Assembly (NCBI RefSeq): GCF_000981385.1
Contig: NZ_LATZ01000009.1
Coordinates: 94,716 to 158,715 of the forward strand
Length of the DNA: 64,000 bases
Origin: Bacillus sp. SA1-12
Lineage (GTDB): Bacteria > Bacillota > Bacilli > Bacillales > Bacillaceae
Direction: 5' to 3'
Of this stretch, positions 46,672 to 57,336 are shown piece after piece (positions within the stretch are counted from its first letter, which is position 1; the number at the start of each line of letters is the position of its first letter). The position numbers and the translations under genes were made by a program. The notes beneath the pieces are model-generated. The model did no database searches and had not been told where the DNA came from. It saw nothing but the letters and a program-made list of their open reading frames with translations.

Positions 46672-47262
46672 ATGAAGAAGCAAAGATGGTTAATCATTCT
46701 TCTTGTTAGTCTGGCTGGCTTTGCCATTATTTATTGGTTTTGGCCGCATGGTGAAAAATTGCCTGTTTTAGATAAGGTTGAAGCCTTTCAATTGGATGAT
46801 GTTCATGGGCAAGGATATGAATTGTCTACTGAAAAGATCAAACTTGTCTCCTTTTTTTATACCAATTGCCCGGATATTTGTCCATTAACAATGGCAGATT
46901 TTAAAGTGCTGCAGGATCAGTTAAAAAGTCAGGGTTTATTCGGAAAAAAAGTTGATCTTGTCGCTATTACAATAGATCCAGAACATGATACCTCACAAAT
47001 TATTAAAGACTATGCTGATTCGTTTGGAGCAGATACGACTGGATGGAAATGGCTAAGAGGTAGCCCAGAGAAGACGAAGGAAATTGCTGCTAATTTGCAA
47101 ATGCAGTACCAAAAATTAGAAGGGGATTTTTTTGCTCATTCAACAACGATGTTCTTAATTGACAAGCAGAACCAAATAAGGGCTCTTTATGATATGGCTA
47201 ATCAAAATAAACCAATTGAAAAAGAAAGGATCATTAAAGATATTCAGCTGTTAACTAAATAG
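46672..47262 (+). CDS. Sco1/SenC-type copper chaperone or thiol protein (MnxC-like)
   Basis: A 196-residue membrane-anchored Sco protein with one N-terminal helix (about 6-24) and no lipobox. The copper/thiol motif CPDIC follows the SFFYTN strand, and the conserved later His lies in FAHSTTMFL. It starts three bases after the mnxG stop, so it is probably co-expressed and could deliver copper to the oxidase. MnxC of the described operon is also Sco-like but, as I recall, is encoded upstream of mnxG. A hairpin terminator follows. Confidence 0.85.
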   Translation: MKKQRWLIILLVSLAGFAIIYWFWPHGEKLPVLDKVEAFQLDDVHGQGYELSTEKIKLVSFFYTNCPDICPLTMADFKVLQDQLKSQGLFGKKVDLVAITIDPEHDTSQIIKDYADSFGADTTGWKWLRGSPEKTKEIAANLQMQYQKLEGDFFAHSTTMFLIDKQNQIRALYDMANQNKPIEKERIIKDIQLLTK

Positions 47263-47287
47263 TTGCTTGTTTTTTTAATGCTTAATT

Positions 47288-47324
47288 AAAACATTACTGT
47301 CCAATGACGGTAATGTTTTTTTAT
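47288..47324 (+). terminator. Terminator after the Sco gene
   Basis: AACATTAC/GTAATGTT stem with a T-run; it ends the mnx-like operon. Confidence 0.8.
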
Positions 47325-47359
47325 ATGCTACATTCACCCATTTATGACAGGATAAATAT

Positions 47360-47386
47360 CACAACCTATCCCGACATCATAGAATA
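47360..47386 (+). promoter_or_regulatory. SigK-type promoter of the YheC/YheD gene
   Basis: CACA at 47360-47363 and CATAGAATA at 47378-47386 match mACm and CATAnnnTA, with 15 bases between AC and CATA. It lies 37 bases upstream of the start codon. Confidence 0.65.
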
Positions 47387-47423
47387 AATGAGCATCTATT
47401 TCTAAATATTGGAGTGCAACTGA

Positions 47424-48764
47424 ATGATAAAGATCATCTATCTAACGGATAAAAAAAATAATACGCGTTTGGGATCTATTGAGCTTCAAAGCAGACTGCC
47501 AAAAATACTATTATCAAGGTCATTTCTTAAGCATTACCTAATTAGATCAAGAGAAGTCATTATTAAGTTTGGTTATTGGTCACAGACATTTTCTGTTAAA
47601 AAATCAAATGATTTATCAGAAAATGAAATTGGGCTTACAAGAGGTACAATACCGTTTACTATACCTGACGAACTTGTTTATGATATTAAGGTTGACGGAA
47701 ATGTTATTCATATTGGTCCGTTTATTGCCTATATAGCAAAAAACAAATTTAAACAATTAACGCCGAATTTGCTGGAAAAATGCAAAAACCGTTTTAAATT
47801 GGATGAAGCAAAAGTTCCCTTTTTAATTATTTGTTCCAGTGAGAGCATTAATCCTGCAAATAAAACAATAACGGGGTATTATTATCAGCCAAAAACGGGG
47901 AAATGGAAGAAAGAAGACTTTCCATTTCCAGACTCGATTTTTAAAAAATTAAGAATTCCTGAGGAAATTGAATTATCATTGGAGAATGTAATTGGCGGTA
48001 AACTTTTTAATACAAATCCTTTTAATAAGTTTCAGTTATGGGAGGCTTGCTCAGCAGATGAAAAGGTTAAAATGTTCCTTCCAGAAACAAAACTTTATAA
48101 AACATCTAATGACCTAGAAGAAATGCTGAAAAAATTTGATACAGTCTATATGAAGCCTGTTAAGGGTCAGCAGGGAAAAGGGATCTTTGTTGTGAAAAAG
48201 GAAGGAAACGGGTTCTTAATTATTAATAGAAGTAAAGAAAAAAGATTTTATAGAACAGTAAATGAGGCCGATAAGTATTTACACCGAATAATAAAAGTAG
48301 ATTATATCATTCAACAAGGTGTTTCAACGATTTATAATAATAAAAAATTTGATTTTCGTTTGTACCTGCAGAAAAACAGACAAAAGGAATGGATTTGTCA
48401 AGGAGTCATTGGCAGGGTTGCACAAGAGAATAGCATTATAACAAACTTAAAACATGTTGCCCACCTTACAGACGGTCAAAAAATGCTTAAAATTATTTTT
48501 AAACTTGGGGACGAGGAAGCAGAGGAAATCATGAACCGTACAATTGAGGTTAGCAGGCAAATTTGTGAGGTTTTAGACCAAAAGCTGGGGCATTTTGGCG
48601 ATGTTGCCTTAGACGTTATTATCGATCATGACTTCAATCCGTGGATCCTTGAAGTGAATAATCTTTATGGGAAAAAGAGCTTGAAGATTCTAGAAGATAA
48701 TGAAGTGATTAGTAAATTGGATGCAACACCGCTTGAGTATGCAATATCACTAGCTGGATTTTAA
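47424..48764 (+). CDS. YheC/YheD-family endospore coat-associated protein
   Basis: A 446-residue protein of the YheC/YheD family. The C-terminal ~240 residues have an ATP-grasp-like fold: YMKPVKGQQGKGIFVVKK for the nucleotide-binding strands, DFRLYLQKN, and GDVALDVIIDHDFNPWILEVNN with the metal-binding acids. The N-terminal ~100 residues are a beta-rich domain. In B. subtilis such proteins are sporulation products associated with the spore coat. A SigK-type promoter directly upstream supports late mother-cell expression. The reaction is unknown. Confidence 0.85.
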   Translation: MIKIIYLTDKKNNTRLGSIELQSRLPKILLSRSFLKHYLIRSREVIIKFGYWSQTFSVKKSNDLSENEIGLTRGTIPFTIPDELVYDIKVDGNVIHIGPFIAYIAKNKFKQLTPNLLEKCKNRFKLDEAKVPFLIICSSESINPANKTITGYYYQPKTGKWKKEDFPFPDSIFKKLRIPEEIELSLENVIGGKLFNTNPFNKFQLWEACSADEKVKMFLPETKLYKTSNDLEEMLKKFDTVYMKPVKGQQGKGIFVVKKEGNGFLIINRSKEKRFYRTVNEADKYLHRIIKVDYIIQQGVSTIYNNKKFDFRLYLQKNRQKEWICQGVIGRVAQENSIITNLKHVAHLTDGQKMLKIIFKLGDEEAEEIMNRTIEVSRQICEVLDQKLGHFGDVALDVIIDHDFNPWILEVNNLYGKKSLKILEDNEVISKLDATPLEYAISLAGF

Positions 48765-48988
48765 TAGGCTTAGAATAAGTGTTATTGGTGTTGAGCCTTT
48801 CAACTTACCTAAATATGTGACTGAAAGATTAGGTTGTTTTCTAGCAAAATAATCGATATACTATTATGTTGTATGTTTCTATATGATAAGGTAGTTCATA
48901 CAACATTTTTCTTGTAACAATGACCGCTTTAACGTATAAGTAATAAACGTTCAACAATTAAAGGGTAGGTTGAAAGGAGAATCACATA

Positions 48989-50515
48989 ATGAATGAACAG
49001 CAACGTAAGGAAAGTACTCAAGTAAATCCTTCGGACAAAAAATCCGAAAAGGATTACAGCAAGTATTTCCAAGCAGTGTATATGCCTCCTTCACTAAAGG
49101 ATGCAAAAAAACGCGGAAAAGAAGAAGTAAAATATGAAGGCTTTGCCATTCCTGAAGAATTTAGAGGCATGGGACAAGGCCGCAAATTTTATATTCGCAC
49201 ATATGGCTGTCAAATGAATGAACATGACACAGAGGTTATGGCAGGAATTTTTATGGCGTTAGGCTATGAGCCAACTGATGGTGTTGAGGATGCCAATGTC
49301 ATTCTGCTTAATACATGTGCGATTCGTGAAAATGCGGAAAATAAGGTATTTGGTGAACTTGGCCACCTTAAAGCATTAAAAAAAGAAAGACCAGACCTAT
49401 TATTAGGTGTTTGTGGCTGTATGTCACAGGAGGAATCAGTTGTTAACCGGATTTTAAAGGTTCATCCGTTTGTTGATATGATCTTTGGTACCCATAATAT
49501 ACACCGTCTACCTTATATCTTAAATGAAGCTTATCTTTCTAAGGAAATGGTGATCGAAGTATGGTCTAAGGAAGGCGATGTCATCGAAAATCTTCCTAAA
49601 GTTCGTAAAGGAAATATTAAGGCATGGGTTAATATTATGTATGGCTGTGATAAATTCTGTACGTATTGTATTGTTCCTTATACTCGAGGTAAGGAACGCA
49701 GCCGTCGTCCAGAGGAAATCATCCAAGAGGTTCGTCACTTAGCAGCTCAAGGCTATAAAGAGATTACTCTCCTAGGGCAAAACGTAAATGCTTATGGGAA
49801 GGATTTTGAAGACATAGACTATGGCTTAGGAGATTTAATGGATGAGATTCACAAAATAGATATCCCAAGAATCCGCTTTACAACAAGCCACCCTCGTGAT
49901 TTCGACGATCATTTAATTGAAGTTTTAGCAAAAGGCGGCAATCTTTTAGACCATATCCATCTGCCTGTTCAATCAGGAAGTACAGATATTCTAAAGATTA
50001 TGGCAAGAAAATATTCTCGTGAACAATATTTGGAATTGGTCCGCAAAATTAAGGAAGCAATGCCGAATGTTTCATTAACAACAGATATTATTGTTGGCTT
50101 TCCAAATGAAACAGAGGAGCAGTTCGAGGAAACTCTATCACTTTATCGTGAGGTAGAGTTTGATAGCGCGTATACGTTTATTTATTCACCACGTGAAGGT
50201 ACACCAGCAGCGAAAATGAAAGACAATGTCCCAATGGAAGTGAAAAAAGAACGTCTCCAACGCCTAAATGCAGTCGTAAATGAAATTTCTGCAAAGAAAT
50301 TAAAAGAATACGAAGGCAAGGTTGTGAATGTTCTTGTTGAAGGGGAAAGCAAAAACAATCCAGAAGTTCTTGCTGGATATACGGAGAAAAGCAAACTTGT
50401 AAACTTTAAAGCACCAAAAACAGCGATTGGAAAAATCGTGAAGGTGAAAATTACAAAAGCAAAAACATGGACGCTTGATGGAGAAATGGTTGAAGAAGCG
50501 ATTGAGGTGAAATAA
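48989..50515 (+). CDS. miaB: tRNA-2-methylthio-N6-dimethylallyladenosine synthase MiaB
   Basis: A 508-residue radical-SAM methylthiotransferase that adds the 2-methylthio group to i6A37 of tRNA. An N-terminal UPF0004 domain carries cysteines in [17 protein letters not shown] and GVCGCMSQE (second cluster). The radical-SAM triad is [10 protein letters not shown]-terminal TRAM domain follows. The ~60-residue charged N-terminal extension is typical of Bacillus MiaB. GAAAGGAG precedes the ATG. ricA starts one base after its stop, so the two are coupled, as ymcB-ymcA in B. subtilis. Confidence 0.96.
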   Translation: MNEQQRKESTQVNPSDKKSEKDYSKYFQAVYMPPSLKDAKKRGKEEVKYEGFAIPEEFRGMGQGRKFYIRTYGCQMNEHDTEVMAGIFMALGYEPTDGVEDANVILLNTCAIRENAENKVFGELGHLKALKKERPDLLLGVCGCMSQEESVVNRILKVHPFVDMIFGTHNIHRLPYILNEAYLSKEMVIEVWSKEGDVIENLPKVRKGNIKAWVNIMYGCDKFCTYCIVPYTRGKERSRRPEEIIQEVRHLAAQGYKEITLLGQNVNAYGKDFEDIDYGLGDLMDEIHKIDIPRIRFTTSHPRDFDDHLIEVLAKGGNLLDHIHLPVQSGSTDILKIMARKYSREQYLELVRKIKEAMPNVSLTTDIIVGFPNETEEQFEETLSLYREVEFDSAYTFIYSPREGTPAAKMKDNVPMEVKKERLQRLNAVVNEISAKKLKEYEGKVVNVLVEGESKNNPEVLAGYTEKSKLVNFKAPKTAIGKIVKVKITKAKTWTLDGEMVEEAIEVK

Positions 50516-50516
50516 G

Positions 50517-50948
50517 ATGACGATTTATACAAAAGATGAAATAGTAGCAAAAGCGCGTGAACTTGCACAAATGATTGCTGAATCCAAAGAAGTTGATTTC
50601 TTTAAGCGGGCAGAAGCACAACTTAATGAAAATCAAAAAGTACGTGAAATGATTGCTAGTATTAAAAGCCTTCAAAAGCAGGCTGTCAACTTTAAACACT
50701 ATGGAAAGCACGAAGCATTAAAACAAGTTGAAGCTAAAATTGAAAAAATACAAAATGAATTGGATGAAATACCAATTATTCAAGAGTTTCAAGAATCACA
50801 GGTTGAAGTAAACGATTTACTGCAACTTGTTTCTCACACGATTTCAAACAAGGTAACAAACGAAATTATTACATCAACAGGCGGAGATCTATTAGCAGGA
50901 GAAACAGGTTCGAAAGCTAGAAACTCAGCTGGCAGCAGCTGTTCATAA
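50517..50948 (+). CDS. ricA: RicA (YmcA), RNase Y-associated regulator
   Basis: A 143-residue helical protein of the YlbF/YmcA family. With RicF and RicT it forms a complex that affects RNase Y-dependent mRNA maturation, biofilm formation, competence and sporulation. The long helices (KKQAVNFKHYGKHEALKQVEA-type pattern, about 45-100) and the TGGDLLAGETGSK tail are typical. Only one cysteine is visible, next to last. It sits immediately after miaB with overlapping translation signals, and ends before cotE at a terminator. Confidence 0.93.
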   Translation: MTIYTKDEIVAKARELAQMIAESKEVDFFKRAEAQLNENQKVREMIASIKSLQKQAVNFKHYGKHEALKQVEAKIEKIQNELDEIPIIQEFQESQVEVNDLLQLVSHTISNKVTNEIITSTGGDLLAGETGSKARNSAGSSCS

Positions 50949-50960
50949 GTATATTGTTTT

Positions 50961-50998
50961 GAGGTTTGCCTTACCTTAGGCAGCCTCTTTTTTTTTAG
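50961..50998 (+). terminator. Terminator after ricA
   Basis: GAGG-TTGCC / GGCA-CCTC stem followed by a nine-T run. Confidence 0.85.
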
Positions 50999-51150
50999 TT
51001 GAAAGACTGTTTTTGTTAAAAAACCAAACGGTTTAACACTGTTCAATCTCCTCAACACATCTCTCATGTACTTTCTTTAAGTCCTAAAAACAAAGTATAA
51101 AAAACATTCATTAATTTTAATAGGACAGGCACGTTTTTTGTTTTTTAGGC

Positions 51151-51177
51151 ACATATTTATTACCCCAAGCATACAAT
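51151..51177 (+). promoter_or_regulatory. Candidate SigE promoter of cotE
   Basis: CATACAAT at 51170-51177 is a perfect SigE -10, preceded by ACATATTT at 51151-51158. It lies about 118 bases upstream of cotE, whose B. subtilis homologue has SigE and SigK promoters. Confidence 0.55.
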
Positions 51178-51295
51178 GAATTATAGGTTTCATTAATTGG
51201 CGTAACATGTCATCATTTCAGTAAATTATTTAGGCACAATCGTTACTAGCCTAGCATAGGATTAAAAGAAGATTCATTGAGGAGGTTATGCTCGA

Positions 51296-51838
51296 ATGTC
51301 TGAATACAGAGAGATAATTACAAAAGCCGTAGTTGCGAAAGGTCGGAAATTTACACAGTGCACACATACGATATCACCGTCGCAAAAACCTGCGAGCATT
51401 TTAGGTGGATGGATCATTAACCATAATTATGATGCTCAAAAGAAAGGGAAAACAGTTGAGGTTGAAGGTACTTATGATATTAACGTTTGGTATTCTTATA
51501 ATGAAAACACAAAAACAGAGGTTGTAACAGAGAGTATAGAATATGTCGATGTGATCAAATTAAGATACAAAGACGACAATGTCATTGATGATGAGCATGA
51601 GGTCATCTGTAAAGTATTACAACAACCTAATTGTTTAGAGGTAACCATATCACCAAACGGAAACAAAATAATTGTTCAAGCAGAACGCGAACTTTTAGCA
51701 GAGGTTATTGGTGAAACAAAAGTATGTGTTAAAGTTAATCCGCAAGGCTGTGAAAATGACGATGAGTGGGAAGAAGAATTAGATGAAGAATTTGAGGATT
51801 TAAATCCTGAATTTTTACTTGGAGATGTAGAAGAGTAA
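51296..51838 (+). CDS. cotE: Outer spore coat morphogenetic protein CotE
   Basis: A 180-residue protein that organises the outer coat on the mother-cell side of the forespore. It starts [21 protein letters not shown], which is highly conserved, and includes [11 protein letters not shown] and [14 protein letters not shown]. The last ~30 residues are very acidic ([19 protein letters not shown]), the region that in B. subtilis recruits coat proteins. GAGGAGG precedes the start. A SigE-type promoter lies upstream and a terminator follows. It is the likely docking layer for the spore-surface proteins encoded in the mnx region. Confidence 0.97.
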   Translation: MSEYREIITKAVVAKGRKFTQCTHTISPSQKPASILGGWIINHNYDAQKKGKTVEVEGTYDINVWYSYNENTKTEVVTESIEYVDVIKLRYKDDNVIDDEHEVICKVLQQPNCLEVTISPNGNKIIVQAERELLAEVIGETKVCVKVNPQGCENDDEWEEELDEEFEDLNPEFLLGDVEE

Positions 51839-51873
51839 CTAGGAGGAGGTATCTTCCTAGTTTTCTTTTTTTA
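51839..51873 (+). terminator. Terminator after cotE
   Basis: ACTAGGA/TCCTAGT stem with T-rich tail. Confidence 0.75.
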
Positions 51874-51885
51874 ATAAGGCCCTTT

Positions 51886-52050
51886 TAAACTTGACTATTG
51901 TTTTCCGTTGCAGGTGCTCATCCTTTGCGGATAATTCTGTGAGCTTCCCCTTAGGCTAAATGCCTGCTTTTGACCCACCTTGCCCCTAATCTCAGGTTTT
52001 CAGGGTATCTATCCTAATTAATAAAGGATAACACCCAATGCCAACTGCTC
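51886..52050 (-). repeat. Decayed GC-rich Bacillus intergenic repeat
   Basis: It begins TAAACTTGACTATTG, identical to 33869-33883, then TTTTCCGTTGCAGGTGCTCA and CTTTGCGGATAATTCTGTGAGC. This parallels a dispersed Bacillus element (TTCCGCTCCAGGCGCTCGCTTTCCGC... GTGAGCC) known to me from memory. It fills most of the gap between cotE and mutS; no gene is seen there. Confidence 0.55.
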
Positions 52051-52196
52051 AAATACCCACTTACCTCAGTTTTCAGTTTTATTATTCACTTCTTTGTCCC
52101 ATAGGCCAACATATTTTGAAAAAACAGCTTTTTTTTATAAATTTTTTAGATTCCTATCTTTACCTAACCCAATTATCACAAGAGTTTGTCGAATTA

Positions 52197-52205
52197 TGAT
52201 ATAAT
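52197..52205 (+). promoter_or_regulatory. Extended -10 promoter of mutS
   Basis: TGATATAAT (TGnTATAAT) with no good -35 at 17 bases. It is 47 bases upstream of the mutS ATG. Confidence 0.5.
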
Positions 52206-52251
52206 AAACTGTGATTTTTTAAGAACGTTAAGGTGGTATTGGAGGATAAAC

Positions 52252-54834
52252 ATGGCTACTTACACGCCGATGATTCAGCAATATTTAAAGATTAAGGCAG
52301 ACTATCAAGATGCCTTTTTATTTTTTCGTTTAGGTGATTTTTATGAGATGTTTTTTCAGGATGCAATCCAAGCGTCACAGGAGCTCGAAATCACACTAAC
52401 CAGTCGTGAGGGCGGAAGCGATGAAAGAATTCCAATGTGTGGAGTTCCTTATCATTCTGCTCCAACATATATTGAGCAGCTCATAGCCAAAGGTTATAAG
52501 GTGGCAATTTGCGAACAAACTGAGGATCCGAAGCAAGCAAAAGGTGTTGTAAGAAGAGAGGTTGTACAGCTTATTACACCGGGAACTGTTATGGATGGGA
52601 AAGGGATTAATGATAAAGAAAATAACTATATCGCCTCAATGACAGTATTCGACTCATACATCGGCCTTGCATTAAGTGATTTAACAACAGGAGAAAATCT
52701 CGTAGCAATATGCTCAAACTTTGATGAGGTTTTAAATGAACTCTATTCAGTTGGAGCGAAAGAAGCGGTAATCGCAAATGATTTTCCGAATGAATGGAAA
52801 AAACAACTGATTGATCGTTGTCAGGCTACATTGTCATATCAAGAAGAAATCGTCATTTCTGATGAGTTGCGAGTGATTTTTGAGCAATTGCATGATGAAC
52901 GTCTTTCAAAAACCTTTGGAAGATTAGTAAACTATCTTCAACGAACGCAAAAACGTAGTCTCGATCATTTGCAACCGGTAAAGGTGTTTTACTTACAAGA
53001 CGCAATGAAAATTGATCTATATTCAAAAAGGAATTTAGAGCTTACAGAAACAATTCGTTCAAAAGGAAGAAAAGGCTCTTTACTATGGCTGTTGGATGAA
53101 ACGAAGACGGCAATGGGTGGAAGGCTGTTAAAGCAGTGGGTAGATAAACCACTTATTGATCGCAAAAAAATCGAAGCACGCCTGGATATGGTAGAGACTT
53201 TTATTGCAAATTACTTTGAACGAGAGGATTTGCGCAGTCTTTTAAAAGAAGTATACGATTTAGAAAGACTAGCAGGGAGAGTTGCATTTGGAAATGTAAA
53301 TGCGAGGGACTTAATTCAATTAAAAAAGTCACTGCAACAAGTACCGGCTATTGATGAATTATGTCAATCATTAAAAAATGAGGTTTACTTATCTGAGCGT
53401 CTTGATCCATGTAAGGACTTAACGAAGCTTCTAGAAATAGCAATCGTTGAGAATCCGCCACTCTCTGTTAAGGAAGGAAATATTATCAACGATGGTTATC
53501 ATGATGTACTTGATCAATATCGGGATGCGAGCAGAAACGGCAAAACGTGGATTGCTCAGCTTGAGCAGCAGGAGCGCCAAAAAACAGGGATAAAGTCGTT
53601 AAAGATTGGCTATAATCGTGTGTTCGGCTACTATATTGAAGTAACAAGAGCTAATCTTCATTTATTAAAGGAAGGGATGTATGAGCGAAAACAAACATTA
53701 ACAAATGCGGAACGATTTATTACCCCTGAATTAAAGGAAAAAGAGACGCTTATCTTAGAAGCGGAAGAAAAGAGCGTTGAGCTTGAATATCAGCTGTTTG
53801 TAGATATAAGAGAACAAGTAAAACAATATATTCCTAGATTACAGAAGTTGGCAAAGAGACTAAGTGAGCTGGATGTTTTGCAATGCTTTGCGACGGTTAG
53901 CGAGAACCGTCATTATTGCAAACCGCAGTTCTCTCCATCAGGTGAACTTTTCATTAAAAATGGCCGCCATCCTGTCGTAGAAAAAGTAATGGATTCACAG
54001 GAGTATGTACCAAACGATTGTTATTTTAGTAATGATCGTAAAATGCTTCTGATTACCGGTCCAAATATGTCTGGTAAGAGCACTTATATGCGCCAGGTTG
54101 CCTTAACAGCGATATTAGCGCAAGTCGGTTGTTATGTCCCAGCTTCAGAAGCCGTTTTGCCAATATTTGATCAAATATTTACAAGAATTGGTGCAGCAGA
54201 TGATTTGATTTCCGGGCAAAGCACCTTTATGGTGGAGATGCTTGAAGCAAAAAACGCAATTGCTAATGCTACATCACAAAGTTTAATCCTGTTTGATGAA
54301 ATAGGAAGAGGAACTTCAACCTATGATGGTATGGCTTTAGCACAAGCAATCATTGAGTATATCCATGAGCAAATCGGAGCAAAAACATTATTTTCAACAC
54401 ATTATCATGAGTTAACCGTCCTGGAGGGACAATTAAAATCATTAAAAAATATCCATGTAAAGGCTATTGAAGAAAATGGCAAAGTGGTATTTTTACACAA
54501 AATTGAAGAAGGTGCCGCAGATAAAAGTTATGGCATTCACGTTGCAGAGTTAGCTGATCTTCCTAAGTCTTTAATTATAAGGGCAAAGGAAATTCTTTCT
54601 GACCTTGAAGCAGGAAAGACAGATACGAAAACAAATTCAATCGTAAAGGAAGAATTCTTACTTGATTCACAACTTTCTTTATTTGCAGATGAACAACCTT
54701 CTGCTAAAAAGGTACAAACTTTACCTAAAAAGGAACAAGCTGTAGTGGATTGTTTAAAAACGATGAACATACTCGATATGACTCCGCTTGATGCAATGAA
54801 CGAACTTTACAAGCTTCAGAAAAAATTAAAATAA
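52252..54834 (+). CDS. mutS: DNA mismatch repair protein MutS
   Basis: An 860-residue mismatch-recognition ATPase. The mismatch-binding FYEMFF motif (FxE) is near residue 38 in [14 protein letters not shown]. The ATPase has Walker [10 protein letters not shown] and Walker [16 protein letters not shown] beta-clamp-like contact (QLSLF) precedes the C-terminal tail. I chose ATG 52252 behind GGAGGA; the in-frame extension to 52186 would start upstream of the promoter. mutL follows after 69 bases, as in B. subtilis. Confidence 0.97.
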   Translation: MATYTPMIQQYLKIKADYQDAFLFFRLGDFYEMFFQDAIQASQELEITLTSREGGSDERIPMCGVPYHSAPTYIEQLIAKGYKVAICEQTEDPKQAKGVVRREVVQLITPGTVMDGKGINDKENNYIASMTVFDSYIGLALSDLTTGENLVAICSNFDEVLNELYSVGAKEAVIANDFPNEWKKQLIDRCQATLSYQEEIVISDELRVIFEQLHDERLSKTFGRLVNYLQRTQKRSLDHLQPVKVFYLQDAMKIDLYSKRNLELTETIRSKGRKGSLLWLLDETKTAMGGRLLKQWVDKPLIDRKKIEARLDMVETFIANYFEREDLRSLLKEVYDLERLAGRVAFGNVNARDLIQLKKSLQQVPAIDELCQSLKNEVYLSERLDPCKDLTKLLEIAIVENPPLSVKEGNIINDGYHDVLDQYRDASRNGKTWIAQLEQQERQKTGIKSLKIGYNRVFGYYIEVTRANLHLLKEGMYERKQTLTNAERFITPELKEKETLILEAEEKSVELEYQLFVDIREQVKQYIPRLQKLAKRLSELDVLQCFATVSENRHYCKPQFSPSGELFIKNGRHPVVEKVMDSQEYVPNDCYFSNDRKMLLITGPNMSGKSTYMRQVALTAILAQVGCYVPASEAVLPIFDQIFTRIGAADDLISGQSTFMVEMLEAKNAIANATSQSLILFDEIGRGTSTYDGMALAQAIIEYIHEQIGAKTLFSTHYHELTVLEGQLKSLKNIHVKAIEENGKVVFLHKIEEGAADKSYGIHVAELADLPKSLIIRAKEILSDLEAGKTDTKTNSIVKEEFLLDSQLSLFADEQPSAKKVQTLPKKEQAVVDCLKTMNILDMTPLDAMNELYKLQKKLK

Positions 54835-54903
54835 TTATCTAAACATGAGGATTATTAACATATAAATCTATCCCTTATTATCTTTTAAAAGGCGGTGAGA
54901 AAC

Positions 54904-56808
54904 TTGGGGAAGATTATTCGCCTGGATGACCAACTATCAAATAAAATTGCTGCAGGTGAGGTAGTGGAACGACCTGCATCTGTTGTAAAAGAGCTATTAG
55001 AAAATGCGATTGATGCAAATAGCACGGTCGTCGAAATTGATATTGAGGAAGCCGGCTTAGGAAAAATACGTTTATTGGACAATGGTGAAGGAATTGAACA
55101 AGATGACTGCTTAAATGCGTTTCATCGTCATGCAACAAGTAAAATCAAGGATGAAAACGATCTGTTCCGTATTAGAACGTTGGGGTTTAGAGGTGAGGCC
55201 CTCCCAAGTATCGCATCTGTTTCAATGCTTGATATAAAAACCAGCACAGGAAATGGGGCAGGGACGAACCTTGTTTTAACCGGGGGGAAAATAGAAAAGC
55301 ATGAATCTACATCAAGTCGAAAAGGTACGGATATTACCGTAACAAATCTCTTTTTTAATACTCCCGCCCGCTTAAAATACATGAAAAGTGTTCATACCGA
55401 GTTAGGGAATATTACCGATATTGTCAATCGCATTGCCCTGGCACATCCAAATGTTTCCATCAGACTCGTTCATAATGGCAAAAAGCTGTTACATACGAAT
55501 GGGAATGGTGACGTACGTCAAGTGCTTGCAGCCATTTATGGGATAGGGATTGCTAAAAAGATGAAGAAAGTTTCACTGGAGTCGTTAGACTTTGAAGTAA
55601 GCGGGTATGTCGCACTTCCAGAGATAACGAGGGCATCGCGAAATTATATCTCGACTATTATAAATGGCCGTTTTATTAAAAATTATCCATTAGTAAAAGC
55701 GATTCAACAGGGATATCATACCTTGCTGCCGATCGGCCGCTTTCCTATTGTATTCCTGGAAATAAAAATGGATCCCATTTTAGTTGATGTCAATGTTCAT
55801 CCATCGAAGCTTGAGGTAAGAATTAGTAAAGAAACCGAATTAAATGAGCTTATAACGAATGGGATCCGAGAAGTCTTCAGACAGGAGCAGCTCATTCCGT
55901 CTGTAGAAACTCCTAAAAAACAAAAAGTGAAACTAATCGATGAGCAGCAGCAATTTACTTTTGATCATTCTTCCGAATTGAAGCCAAGCATACAGCCAAT
56001 TGAATATGCTAATCAACAAAAGGTTCTTAAAACAAAGGAGCCTGTGAAATCACCTTCCATTCCTGAGCCTCCATCCAAGGAATGGAAGGTTGCCGAAGCT
56101 ATGAATCCATTTGAAGGGGTTGACCATGAAGAAACATGGGAAGAAACAATTGAAGTAGAGGTACAGGTGGATTACGCGGCAGAGCATGATGAGCAACAGG
56201 AGGAGCCAGTTTCTGATATGACTGAACGTGTCCCGCCGTTGTACCCTATTGGACAAATGCATGGAACATATATACTAGCGCAGAACGAGCGCGGGCTTTA
56301 TATTATTGATCAACACGCTGCTCAAGAACGAATTAAATATGAATTTTACCGTGAAAAAGTAGGAGAGATCCAATCTGAAGTTCAAGAGCTATTAGTACCT
56401 TTGACATTTGAGTATTCGAATGATGAAGCAATGATTATAGAGGAACACCTTGATATACTTGCTAGTGTCGGCATTTTTCTGGAGCCCTTTGGCCGTAACA
56501 GCTATATCGTCAGATCGCATCCACAATGGTTTCCTCGAGGAGAAGAATCATCAACGATCGAAGAAATTATCCAGCAAGTCCTTGATGAGAAAAAAATTGA
56601 GATAAAAAAACTTCGTGAAGAAGCGGCGATTATGATGAGCTGTAAAGCATCAATTAAGGCTAATCACCATTTGCGTAATGATGAAATTTTTGCCCTGCTT
56701 GAAACCTTGCGAAAGACAACCGACCCATTTACTTGTCCGCACGGTCGGCCAATCATCGTCCATTATTCAACATATGAAATGGAAAAAATGTTTAAGCGTG
56801 TGATGTAG
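54904..56808 (+). CDS. mutL: DNA mismatch repair protein MutL
   Basis: A 634-residue GHKL ATPase and endonuclease. N-terminal motifs are [24 protein letters not shown] and [16 protein letters not shown]. The C-terminal endonuclease has [21 protein letters not shown] and CPHGRP zinc motifs, so it is a nicking-type MutL. The start is TTG 54904, giving the family start [13 protein letters not shown]; an in-frame GTG at 54895 overlaps the GGCGGTGAG ribosome site. It works with MutS from the preceding gene. Confidence 0.96.
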   Translation: MGKIIRLDDQLSNKIAAGEVVERPASVVKELLENAIDANSTVVEIDIEEAGLGKIRLLDNGEGIEQDDCLNAFHRHATSKIKDENDLFRIRTLGFRGEALPSIASVSMLDIKTSTGNGAGTNLVLTGGKIEKHESTSSRKGTDITVTNLFFNTPARLKYMKSVHTELGNITDIVNRIALAHPNVSIRLVHNGKKLLHTNGNGDVRQVLAAIYGIGIAKKMKKVSLESLDFEVSGYVALPEITRASRNYISTIINGRFIKNYPLVKAIQQGYHTLLPIGRFPIVFLEIKMDPILVDVNVHPSKLEVRISKETELNELITNGIREVFRQEQLIPSVETPKKQKVKLIDEQQQFTFDHSSELKPSIQPIEYANQQKVLKTKEPVKSPSIPEPPSKEWKVAEAMNPFEGVDHEETWEETIEVEVQVDYAAEHDEQQEEPVSDMTERVPPLYPIGQMHGTYILAQNERGLYIIDQHAAQERIKYEFYREKVGEIQSEVQELLVPLTFEYSNDEAMIIEEHLDILASVGIFLEPFGRNSYIVRSHPQWFPRGEESSTIEEIIQQVLDEKKIEIKKLREEAAIMMSCKASIKANHHLRNDEIFALLETLRKTTDPFTCPHGRPIIVHYSTYEMEKMFKRVM

Positions 56809-57051
56809 TAAGGTTTTTAGCGGCTTTGAAAATTTCTTGTCACTTAACTGTTTAAATAACGTTCAAGTTTTAAAACATTCTCTTCTTCATATTTTTTGTA
56901 ATATGGAGATAAACATCAGCAGTCATATTTAAAGTTGTAAGTCCCATTTGATGATGTTTTTTCACATTTTATTTTTAAATTAATTAGGTATTCTACAAAT
57001 AGTGTGTTATGCTTTACCTAACCATTTTAATACCAGTTTCATGTTTTCCTG
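56809..57051. other. Region after mutL without a gene
   Basis: AT-rich with no coding frame. It leads to a terminator at 57052-57080. B. subtilis has further genes here; synteny with the core region stops at mutL. Confidence 0.5.
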
Positions 57052-57080
57052 CCCCATTCATTATTGAGTGGGGATTTTTT
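57052..57080 (+). terminator. Terminator, likely for mutSL
   Basis: CCCCATTCA/TGAGTGGGG stem (one G-T), then ATTTTTTATT. Confidence 0.8.
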
Positions 57081-57093
57081 ATTGTCTAAAATA

Positions 57094-57127
57094 AAAAAGG
57101 ACTCTAAAATGAATTAGAGTCCTTTTC
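57094..57127. terminator. Terminator of the cold-shock gene
   Basis: AAGGACTCTAA/TTAGAGTCCTT stem. On the minus strand it is followed by TTTTTTA; it is also usable on the plus strand. Confidence 0.8.
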
Positions 57128-57135
57128 TTCATTAA

Positions 57136-57336
57136 TTATGCTTTGTGTACGTTAGTTGCTTGAGGTCCACGTTGACCTTGTTCTACATCAAAAGTCACTT
57201 TTTGACCTTCGTCTAAAGATTTAAATCCTTCGCCTTGGATAGCTGAGAAATGAACGAATACATCGCTGCCGCCTTCAACTTCGATGAATCCAAAACCTTT
57301 TTCTGCGTTAAACCATTTTACTGTACCTTGTTGCAT
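57136..57336 (-). CDS. Cold-shock domain protein (CspB/CspD type)
   Basis: A 66-residue single-stranded nucleic acid chaperone, one OB-fold. RNP1 is KGFGFI and RNP2 is [11 protein letters not shown] 57336 follows AGGAGG and gives the family start [10 protein letters not shown]; the longer frame to 57390 lies in the leader. Its own terminator follows. A long AT-rich leader (over 100 bases) precedes it, typical of cold-shock mRNAs. I cannot say which of the Bacillus paralogues it corresponds to. Confidence 0.95.
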   Translation of the reverse strand: MQQGTVKWFNAEKGFGFIEVEGGSDVFVHFSAIQGEGFKSLDEGQKVTFDVEQGQRGPQATNVHKA

